From an uncultured Spirochaetaceae bacterium (lineage in GTDB: Bacteria; Spirochaetota; Spirochaetia; Treponematales; Treponemataceae), in the NCBI GenBank assembly GCA_902773215.1, contig CACYDQ010000044.1, positions 1 through 5,001 of the forward strand: a DNA stretch of 5,001 nt, given 5' to 3'. The position numbers and the translations under genes were made by a program. Of this stretch, positions 1-3,433 are shown piece by piece (within the stretch, counting starts at the first letter, position 1; every line of letters starts with the position of its first letter). Under the pieces are notes generated by a model, which did not search any database, had not been told where the DNA came from, and saw only the letters and a program-made list of their open reading frames with translations.

Positions 1-10
1 AAGACAGACC

Positions 11-38
11 TTGAATTTTTTTTAGAAACTGATAGAAT
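11..38 (+). promoter_or_regulatory. candidate sigma-70 type promoter for the first exported-protein gene
   Basis: A TTGAAT box (11-16) is followed after 16 bases by TAGAAT (33-38), five of six matches at each element, in an AT-rich stretch unlike the GC-rich genes nearby. Transcription would start near base 45, giving a leader of about 45 bases before the ATG at 90. A TATACT at 46-51 is an alternative -10 element but has no good -35 partner. The call rests on sequence match only. Confidence 0.45.
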
Positions 39-89
39 AGTTAAGTATACTTACTTTTAACTAGACTAATTCAGTTTAGGAGGACACGT

Positions 90-518
90 ATGAAGAAGAT
101 AATGGCTTTGCTTGTTGCTCTCACGCTCACGAGCTTCGGTGCAGTTTTCGCGCAGAACTATGGCGGAACCGGCAGTGGTGGCGCAGAGTCCGCTGACAGC
201 TATGCTGACAGGAGCACGCAGGACATCACCGTTGAGGACAAGTACGCAGACTTGCACCCGACCGCAAACACCGTCAAGCTGACGATGGAGTACACCCCCC
301 TCACGGGCGAGGTTCACTTCTACTATGAGTGCCTTCAGGCCAGCTATGACCAGGGCGAGGCGATGAACACCGCGATGGGCGTGTTCCAGGACTTCGCCGC
401 TGAGCACGGCTTCAAGCACTACTACTACAAGGCCAAAGACAAGTCCAAGTACTACAAGGACAAGGAGACCAAGCAGAGGATGGCGAGGTACAGCTCCTAC
501 GTCTACTTCACGAAGTAA
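90..518 (+). CDS. small Sec-exported protein of unknown function (paralogue A)
   Basis: This 142-residue protein has a clear signal peptide: MKK, then a hydrophobic core to about residue 18, then VFA before Q22, the likely signal peptidase I site. The mature part starts with a Gly/Ser-rich segment (24-31). It then has an acidic stretch with ADSYAD and EDKYA (35-53), a single cysteine (C81), a well-conserved SYDQGEAMNTA block (85-95), and a very basic, Tyr-rich tail with repeated KDK and KYYKDK (109-128). The start is firm: AGGAGGA at 78-84 lies 5-6 bases before the ATG. It is a paralogue of the minus-strand gene at 669-1100, and the two converge. The protein should be periplasmic or surface-exposed; a lone cysteine argues against an internal disulphide. 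I do not recognise the family and assign no function. Confidence 0.9.
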   Translation: MKKIMALLVALTLTSFGAVFAQNYGGTGSGGAESADSYADRSTQDITVEDKYADLHPTANTVKLTMEYTPLTGEVHFYYECLQASYDQGEAMNTAMGVFQDFAAEHGFKHYYYKAKDKSKYYKDKETKQRMARYSSYVYFTK

Positions 519-536
519 AGTGGCTTTACTGAAGTA
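504..536. repeat. cluster of overlapping short inverted repeats at the stop codon
   Basis: Three overlapping dyads cover the end of the first gene. TACTTC-AC-GAAGTA (504-517) spans the stop codon, AGTAAAG-TGG-CTTTACT (514-530) follows directly, and TACT-GA-AGTA (527-536) follows that. The 7-bp stem with a 3-base loop could fold in RNA and protect the 3' end. It has no T-tract, so it is not a terminator by itself; the real one is about 90 bases on. Confidence 0.4.
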
Positions 537-559
537 AGCGCAGGTTCGGTATAAATCAA

Positions 560-577
560 GCCCGCAAGCTTGCGGGC
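560..577. repeat. 18-bp perfect palindrome in the intergenic region
   Basis: GCCCGCAAGCTTGCGGGC is perfectly self-complementary over 18 bases and lies between the end of the first gene and the terminator at 624-656. In RNA it could form a GC-rich hairpin, but no run of T follows. In DNA it could be a site for a dimeric protein. Nothing links it to a known motif. Confidence 0.5.
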
Positions 578-623
578 CGTGTGGACGTTGCCAGTAATGG
601 TCATAAACTGAAAACACTACTTC

Positions 624-656
624 AAGAAGGCAGGACGTTTGTTCCTGCCTTTTTTT
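624..656. terminator. bidirectional intrinsic terminator between the convergent paralogues
   Basis: AAGGCAGGA (627-635) pairs perfectly with TCCTGCCTT (643-651) around a 7-base loop, and weaker pairs extend it outward. On the plus strand the stem runs directly into seven T (650-656), ending transcripts of the gene at 90-518. Read on the minus strand, the tail is TTCTTG, which is weaker but lies only 13 bases after the stop codon of the gene at 669-1100. One hairpin probably serves both genes. Confidence 0.85.
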
Positions 657-668
657 GAGCCCTTTCCG

Positions 669-1100
669 CTATTTGCTGAAATTGACATAGGAACTATACT
701 GCGCCATCCGCTGATTATTCTCTTTATCCTTATAATACTTGACTTTATCCTTTGCTTTATAGCTATAGTGCTTGAAATTCAGCTCCTTGGACACGTCCTG
801 AAAGACGGCCAGGGCCGTATTCATGGCTTCTCCCTGATCATAACTGCCCGCAAGGCATGTATAGAAGAAGCGGACATCCCCGGTCATCGGCGTGAACTCA
901 AGGGAAAGGGTCACGTTCTTGGCCTTCGGATGTTCCTCAGCATATTTATCCTCGATGTCATAGACAAAGGTCGTCGTATCGGCATAGCTGTCGGCGGCCT
1001 CAGCCCCGCCCCCGGACGCCTGCTCAAACTGGCTCTGCGCAGAAACCATGCCTATCCCGGCAAACAGCAGGGACACGGCAAGAATCAATATCTTCTTCAT
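669..1100 (-). CDS. small Sec-exported protein of unknown function (paralogue B)
   Basis: This 143-residue protein begins MKKIL, has a hydrophobic signal core and the cleavage motif VSA before Q22, at the same position as in the paralogue at 90-518. The shared blocks are ADSYAD, EDKYA, the SYDQGEAMNTA segment, a single cysteine (C82), and the basic Tyr/Lys tail with KAKDK and KYYKDK. An ATG 12 bases further upstream (1112) is in frame, but it overlaps the GGAGGA ribosome site (1110-1105) that serves the ATG at 1100, so 1100 is the better start. The gene follows the one at 1137-1718 after only 36 bases and is probably its operon partner. Its codons, especially in the 3' half, use more A/T in third position than paralogue A, so the two copies are old or came from different backgrounds. 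Function is unknown. Confidence 0.88.
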   Translation of the reverse strand: MKKILILAVSLLFAGIGMVSAQSQFEQASGGGAEAADSYADTTTFVYDIEDKYAEEHPKAKNVTLSLEFTPMTGDVRFFYTCLAGSYDQGEAMNTALAVFQDVSKELNFKHYSYKAKDKVKYYKDKENNQRMAQYSSYVNFSK

Positions 1101-1136
1101 ATCGTCCTCCATAAAAACACGTTTTGCAATCGTATG

Positions 1137-1718
1137 CTACCAGTCGTCCGAGCCTGCGGTGAAGCTGCCTTTGGCCACGGCCTCAATTCCTTTCGTGAAG
1201 CGGGTCAGATGGTCATGGTACACGTCGGATCCCAGCCTGCGGAACTCCTCCAGCGCGCCGAAGGTCCTCTGCCCGCCGTAGGTCGTCTTGTCCGTGGAGA
1301 CCATCGCGACCTTGCCCTTGGTCTTGCCTGTCGGCTCGTCCCAGAGCAGGGCGACATCCTGCGTGGACCACCTCATGCGCCCTTCCTTGAACTCAAGGAC
1401 GACCTTGAACTGAAGGGTTCCTATCCCGGTCATGCCCTTCTTGTACTCGTTGCTGAACTCAATGACGGCGGCGACGGTGTTCTTGCCCTGCCCCTTGGAG
1501 ACCTTGGACAGCTTTGCCTCGGAATTGACGTAGCTGTCGAGAATGAACTCTATCGACTCAACGAAAACGTCAAAGGTCGAGCGGTTCGTGGTGATGACGT
1601 TCTCCACTTCCTCAAGCGGGTAGTCCCGCATTATGTTCTCCGCGTTGTACGATGCGGCATGAGCCGCGCCAAAGGCAAACGCGCACAGCGCAAGGAACGA
1701 TGACAGTCTCTTAATCAT
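1137..1718 (-). CDS. Sec-exported protein of unknown function, weak resemblance to DUF4468
   Basis: This 193-residue protein starts MIKR, followed by an Ala/Leu/Phe-rich core and AHA before A22, a good signal peptidase I site. The start at 1718 is fixed by AAGGAGG (1730-1724) five bases upstream; an in-frame ATG at 1748 has no such site. The mature part has a segment (about 49-126) with alternating hydrophobic residues and a central EFKEGRMRW motif (109-117). Its order, a strand with GIGTLQFKVVLEF and then basic/aromatic residues, recalls DUF4468 proteins with a TBP-like fold. That is an impression, not a demonstrated match. An LALC at residues 9-12 could suggest a lipobox, but it sits too early in the signal core. 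It is the first gene of a probable two-gene operon with the paralogue at 669-1100, which hints at a shared envelope role. Confidence 0.85.
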   Translation of the reverse strand: MIKRLSSFLALCAFAFGAAHAASYNAENIMRDYPLEEVENVITTNRSTFDVFVESIEFILDSYVNSEAKLSKVSKGQGKNTVAAVIEFSNEYKKGMTGIGTLQFKVVLEFKEGRMRWSTQDVALLWDEPTGKTKGKVAMVSTDKTTYGGQRTFGALEEFRRLGSDVYHDHLTRFTKGIEAVAKGSFTAGSDDW

Positions 1719-1758
1719 GGAAACCTCCTTAAGCAGGGGCGGACGCAACGTTCAATTA

Positions 1759-1766
1759 CCCCCCCC
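1759..1766 (-). repeat. homopolymeric G8 tract in the 5' leader of the exported-protein operon
   Basis: Eight consecutive C on the plus strand read as G8 on the coding strand. The tract lies between the candidate -10 box (1788-1783) and the ribosome site (1730-1724), in otherwise AT-rich sequence. Tracts of this length are prone to slipped-strand gain and loss of bases. In Treponema pallidum, poly-G length near tpr transcription starts is known to alter promoter output. Here a change would not shift a reading frame but could alter initiation or spacing. Confidence 0.7.
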
Positions 1767-1782
1767 TTATATAGATTACCTA

Positions 1783-1811
1783 ATTGTAACACAGCACATC
1801 AAGGAAGTCCA
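1783..1811 (-). promoter_or_regulatory. candidate promoter of the two-gene exported-protein operon
   Basis: On the minus strand TGGACT (1811-1806, four of six matches) is followed after 17 bases by TACAAT (1788-1783, five of six). The predicted start near 1776 puts the G8 tract about ten bases into the transcript. A TATATA just downstream (about 1773-1768) is an alternative -10 without a good -35 partner; if it were used, the G8 tract would cover the start point itself. Confidence 0.4.
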
Positions 1812-1825
1812 TAAAATTCTTCAGG

Positions 1826-1839
1826 CCGCCCCCGGGCGG
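1826..1839 (-). terminator. GC-rich hairpin after the rpn gene, weak terminator candidate
   Basis: CCGCC (1826-1830) and GGCGG (1835-1839) form a compact GC stem with a 4-base loop, beginning six bases after the TAA at 1846-1848. Only a poor tail, with TTTT some bases later, follows on the minus strand, so it may end transcription inefficiently. Its place between the rpn stop codon and the next promoter fits a terminator role. Confidence 0.35.
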
Positions 1840-1845
1840 GCGGGC

Positions 1846-2166
1846 TTACGAAGTAGCCTGCAGCTCCGCGTCCTTCTCCAGCAGACCCTGCTCCTCAAGC
1901 AGCTGATTCAGGTAGTCGCTGTCCGTGGACGCACGGCGCAGGTCGTCCACCCGCCCCTCGCTGAACATCCGGCTCATCAGCGTCTGAATACAGAATCGCT
2001 CTTCATTTCTGCCTTCATTTCTGCCGTCATTCCAGCCTTCATTTCTGCCGTTCTTTATCATCTTTGCCAATACATTGTACATGCTTGAACCTCCATCCCT
2101 GTTCTTATCCTCACGCGCAACGTTCTGCGCTTCCTCAAACTCCCTGTTCCCGGACAACACCCTCAT
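1846..2166 (-). CDS. C-terminal part of a split Rpn-family nuclease; possible separate small protein
   Basis: This reading frame continues exactly the frame of the nuclease gene at 2170-2811 beyond a single TAG. The junction reads HEVL-stop-L-MRVLSGNREFEE. In full-length relatives I recall something like DEVLKLMSVLTGDNRFEE, so the stop most likely replaces a lysine codon (AAG to TAG). From the ATG at 2166 it gives 106 residues. A much better start is the ATG at 2082, preceded by GGAGG with a 7-base gap, giving 78 residues that begin MYNVLAKMIKNG. Next come four-residue repeats of the type G-R-N-E and a Leu/Glu-rich helical tail. In Rpn proteins this C-terminal region can be made on its own from an internal start and inhibit the nuclease. 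Here it may be such a protein, a reinitiation product, or the remains of a dead gene. A moderate GAGGTG just before the TAG could also support restart at 2166. Confidence 0.7.
   Translation of the reverse strand: MRVLSGNREFEEAQNVAREDKNRDGGSSMYNVLAKMIKNGRNEGWNDGRNEGRNEERFCIQTLMSRMFSEGRVDDLRRASTDSDYLNQLLEEQGLLEKDAELQATS
2001..2048 (-). repeat. four 12-bp tandem repeats inside the rpn C-terminal region
   Basis: The plus-strand unit CTTCATTTCTGC occurs exactly at 2001-2012, 2013-2024 and 2037-2048. The copy at 2025-2036 has diverged (CGTCATTCCAGC). On the coding strand each unit encodes Gly-Arg-Asn-Glu or a close variant (G-W-N-D). Loss or gain of units would keep the frame and change the length of a charged linker. 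Low-complexity EG-rich linkers here are common in this protein family. Confidence 0.8.
2080..2094 (-). promoter_or_regulatory. strong internal ribosome binding site and ATG within the rpn gene
   Basis: On the coding strand GGAGG (2094-2090), inside codons for Asp-Gly-Gly-Ser-Ser, is followed after seven bases by ATG (2082-2080), in frame with the rest of the protein. This is a better site than the one at the annotated start of the nuclease (2811), which has only GGGTGG. It implies independent production of the last 78 residues. Confidence 0.65.
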
Positions 2167-2169
2167 CAG

Positions 2170-2172
2170 CTA
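2170..2172 (-). other. in-frame nonsense codon splitting the rpn gene
   Basis: A single TAG lies between CTT (Leu) and CTG (Leu) with no frame change on either side. The protein pattern continues smoothly across it, so one substitution explains the split. TAG is a genuine stop in this genome, since the gene at 1137-1718 ends with it. Efficient routine readthrough is therefore unlikely. Confidence 0.85.
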
Positions 2173-2811
2173 AAGCACCTCGTGCACATGGCGTATCATC
2201 TCACGGGACGGCTCGTAGTCCTTGTTCGCCCGCATCTGCACGAAGTAGTCCGCCACTATGCGGAAGTCGCTCCTGAACTTGGCGACTGTCTCCGGGGAAA
2301 GCCACGCTATCTCGAAGACGTTCACCTTGTAGTCGCTGACGTAAGGCTCAAGCTCCGGCGGAACGATCAGCCGCTCCAGCAGCGAGCGCGGTTTCTTCCA
2401 GTGCCGCATCCCGAAGTAAAGGACAAGCGTCACCACTGGGTAGCGCGGCGGCCGTCCTTTCGGCTTCCTGCCACCGTCCTTCTTCTTTTTGCCCTTGTCC
2501 GCGAGCAGCTGCGCCCGGTAGCCCGCGCCGTCATAGCTTACGACCCGCAGGGGAATGTCCGCGTCGACGGCGGTCTGGTTCTCAAGCCCGTAGAGGCAGA
2601 TGCGGATATTCCCGTCCTGCCAGTACTTTGCGATGTCCCGCTCCTGCTCGTGAAGGCCGTCGTCCGCCTTGTACTGAGACAGGCGGGAGGTCTCCGACAG
2701 GGCATCCTCCCGCACGAGTCTCTTCCCGTCAAACAGGAGGACGTTCACGATGTCCGCGAAAACGTCGTCGTACTCCTCCAGCCTTTTCTCCGCTATGTCC
2801 CGCTCAGCCAT
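2170..2811 (-). CDS. Rpn-family PD-(D/E)XK nuclease / putative transposase, N-terminal part, cut short by an in-frame TAG
   Basis: This 213-residue product carries the nuclease core typical of Rpn 'recombination-promoting nuclease/putative transposase' proteins. It opens with YDDVFADIVNVLLFDGK (14-30), followed by YKADDGLHEQERD (47-59) with the likely catalytic D59. GLENQT (75-80) supplies E77 and Q79 of the E-x-Q form of the active site. PLRVVSYDGAGYRAQL (87-102), PVVTLVLYFG (125-134) and a C-terminal SDFRIVADYFVQ segment complete the pattern. Relatives act as DNA endonucleases linked to recA-independent transfer, and some are toxic anti-phage proteins. A Lys/Arg/Gly-rich insert (107-123) contains KGRPPR, which resembles an AT-hook. 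The ATG at 2811 is the only reasonable start, because an in-frame TAG lies two codons upstream; its ribosome site is weak. The active-site residues survive, so the truncated protein may still be functional; alternatively the locus is a recent pseudogene. Confidence 0.85.
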   Translation of the reverse strand: MAERDIAEKRLEEYDDVFADIVNVLLFDGKRLVREDALSETSRLSQYKADDGLHEQERDIAKYWQDGNIRICLYGLENQTAVDADIPLRVVSYDGAGYRAQLLADKGKKKKDGGRKPKGRPPRYPVVTLVLYFGMRHWKKPRSLLERLIVPPELEPYVSDYKVNVFEIAWLSPETVAKFRSDFRIVADYFVQMRANKDYEPSREMIRHVHEVL

Positions 2812-2890
2812 ATACTACCACCCGGCAGGACCTTTGGCAAGGATGGCGCACGGCGGGCACAGGAGTTCCGTGTTCTTTCATAGTGCTCAT

Positions 2891-2905
2891 ACAGATACTA
2901 TCTGT
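2891..2905. promoter_or_regulatory. 15-bp palindrome, possible operator of the rpn gene
   Basis: ACAGATACTATCTGT has perfect 7-bp arms around one central base. Read on the minus strand it contains TAGTAT, a mediocre -10 candidate (four of six matches) about 85 bases before the rpn ATG. A palindrome over a promoter element fits a repressor site, but the promoter itself is not convincing. Confidence 0.35.
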
Positions 2906-2968
2906 CCGTCGTATGCAAAAATCGAAACTTCGCAGGCAGAAAAACGGTATTTTTTCCCGCATCATGAG

Positions 2969-3060
2969 AAACGTCCGTTGAGCTCCCCTTGATACGGCCG
3001 TTTACCCCTTCCCGAAACGTCCGTTTAGGGGACCCCTAAACGCCCGTTTAGCCCACCCCT
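2969..3060. repeat. four 23-bp direct repeats, each holding an AAACG-N2-CGTTT dyad
   Basis: Units start at 2969, 2992, 3015 and 3038, exactly 23 bases apart. Their first 12 bases are AAACGTCCGTTG, ATACGGCCGTTT, AAACGTCCGTTT and AAACGCCCGTTT, near-palindromes with arms AAACG and CGTTT. The remaining 11 bases are C-rich and vary more. Between units three and four the arms also form a perfect 10-bp inverted repeat (CGTTTAGGGG at 3022-3031 with its complement at 3033-3042). The spacing of about two helical turns suggests a row of protein-binding sites on one face of the DNA. It lies between the divergent rpn and carB genes and could act on either. Confidence 0.7.
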
Positions 3061-3176
3061 AAAAGAGGAGGAATGCAAAACCCGTTACCCGGAAAAGGGC
3101 AGCCGAGCTTGTCGTAAGACATGCAGGACATGGCCCCGTGGGTCCGAAACGCCCCCTAGCACAAAAAGATGTTTTC

Positions 3177-3185
3177 TGCTATAGT
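3177..3185 (+). promoter_or_regulatory. candidate extended -10 promoter for the carB leader
   Basis: TGCTATAGT (TG at 3177-3178, then TATAGT at 3180-3185) matches an extended -10 element, with an AT-rich stretch before it and no good -35 box. A start near 3192 would produce a leader of about 240 bases before carB, or RNAs of about 70 and 117 bases if transcription stops at the two terminators downstream. Confidence 0.45.
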
Positions 3186-3205
3186 ATTGTCCTAGTATGA
3201 GAACT

Positions 3206-3261
3206 GAAACCGGCAGACATATCTTGGTCCTCAAGCGTGTTGCGGGGGTTTCGTTTTTTTT
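3206..3261 (+). terminator. intrinsic terminator 1 in the carB leader
   Basis: GAAACC (3206-3211) pairs with GGTTTC (3247-3252). Inside, GCA pairs with TGC, ACA with TGT, and CTTG (3223-3226) with CAAG (3232-3235) around a 5-base loop. After one G, eight T follow (3254-3261). The long layered stem followed by T8 is a convincing terminator. The RNA from the predicted start would be about 70 bases. Confidence 0.7.
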
Positions 3262-3274
3262 CGTCTGAATTCAC

Positions 3275-3308
3275 GGGCGAGTCCTTTTAAAGGGCCCGCC
3301 TTTTTTTT
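3275..3308 (+). terminator. intrinsic terminator 2 in the carB leader
   Basis: GGCG (3276-3279) pairs with CGCC (3297-3300). After a mismatch, GTCCTT (3281-3286) pairs with AAGGGC (3290-3295) with one G-T wobble, around a TTA loop. Eight T (3301-3308) follow at once. It lies only 14 bases after the tail of terminator 1, so the two work as a tandem block about 125 bases before carB. Confidence 0.75.
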
Positions 3309-3313
3309 CGTTC

Positions 3314-3419
3314 AAGCTGTCCGCGCTTCCGCAGCGACAGCTTAACGTTGCTATACAAGGACGCTTCCGCGCCTTGTAAACCAGCTTCGGACGGACAGCC
3401 TTGCGGCCGCCGTCCAAGC
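3314..3419 (+). other. three consecutive RNA hairpins between the terminators and the carB ribosome site
   Basis: Hairpin A has a perfect 8-bp outer stem (3314-3321 with 3336-3343). Hairpin B (3354-3378) has ACAAGG with CCTTGT plus CGC with GCG. Both end in the same CGCTTCCGC tip (3324-3332 and 3362-3370) with a TTCC loop. Hairpin C pairs GCTT (3384-3387) with AAGC (3416-3419), GGACGG (3389-3394) with CCGTCC (3410-3415), and GCC with GGC around TTGC. The left arm of A (3316-3323) can instead pair perfectly with 3392-3399 in C, so two exclusive folds are possible. Confidence 0.55.
3349..3357 (+). promoter_or_regulatory. alternative extended -10 element closer to carB
   Basis: TGCTATACA repeats the TGCTATA core of the element at 3177-3185 and lies downstream of both terminators. 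If active, it would start a short carB message near 3364 and make the upstream terminated RNA independent of carB. It has no good -35 box and overlaps hairpin B, so chance is possible. Confidence 0.25.
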
Positions 3420-3433
3420 CATTGGGGGAGTTT

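Larger units (their letters stand above)
2812..3176. other. intergenic region without a convincing gene, upstream of rpn and carB
   Basis: No open frame here has both a credible start and a family pattern. It contains the leader of the minus-strand rpn gene, a 15-bp palindrome (2891-2905) and a 23-bp-period dyad array (2969-3060). A purine-rich AAAAGAGGAGG (3061-3071) resembles a ribosome site but leads only to a 14-codon frame. The last ~110 bases show nothing I can name. Confidence 0.6.
3192..3433 (+). promoter_or_regulatory. structured leader upstream of carB: two terminators, then three hairpins
   Basis: The stretch from the predicted start to the carB ATG holds five stable stem-loops in a row: two with T8 tails (ending at 3261 and 3308) and three without (3314-3343, 3354-3378, 3384-3419). 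The last ends five bases before the GGGGGAG ribosome site (3424-3430). No gene lies between promoter and carB, so the terminators must act on the carB transcript or on a short RNA of their own. Control of carB by attenuation fits a pyrimidine/arginine enzyme, but I see no PyrR-type binding loop and no leader-peptide frame. Confidence 0.5.

Noticed and set aside
66..617. Minus-strand open frame opposite the first exported-protein gene
   Set aside because: It lies antisense to a gene with a strong ribosome site, signal peptide and a paralogue in the same window.
1098..1112. Upstream ATG at 1112 as the start of paralogue B
   Set aside because: It overlaps the GGAGGA ribosome site of the ATG at 1100 and would add MEDD before an otherwise normal signal peptide.
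1683..1685. Lipobox cysteine in the protein at 1137-1718
   Set aside because: LALC places the cysteine at residue 12 inside the hydrophobic core with Leu at -1. AHA before residue 22 is a better cleavage site.
639..1703. Long plus-strand open frame of 354 codons
   Set aside because: It runs antisense to two genes with good signal peptides and ribosome sites. Its product is a leucine/histidine-rich shadow without a family pattern.
2804..2881. 25-codon minus-strand frame overlapping the rpn start
   Set aside because: No ribosome site precedes its ATG and the product has no pattern. The overlap with the rpn start is the only point in its favour.
2182..2883. Plus-strand open frame of 233 codons opposite the rpn gene
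   Set aside because: The minus-strand frame has the conserved Rpn motifs; the plus-strand product is a composition artefact.
2969..3060. CRISPR array
   Set aside because: The period of 23 bases is too short for repeat plus spacer, the spacers are C-rich and related, and no cas gene is present.
3073..3117. 14-codon frame after AAAAGAGGAGG, as a carB leader peptide
   Set aside because: The ribosome site is only one base from the ATG, the frame lies upstream of the predicted transcript start, and it holds no run of regulatory codons.
3192..3433. PyrR-binding attenuator or tRNA gene in the carB leader
   Set aside because: I could not find the conserved PyrR-type loop or a tRNA cloverleaf; the hairpins are of another kind.
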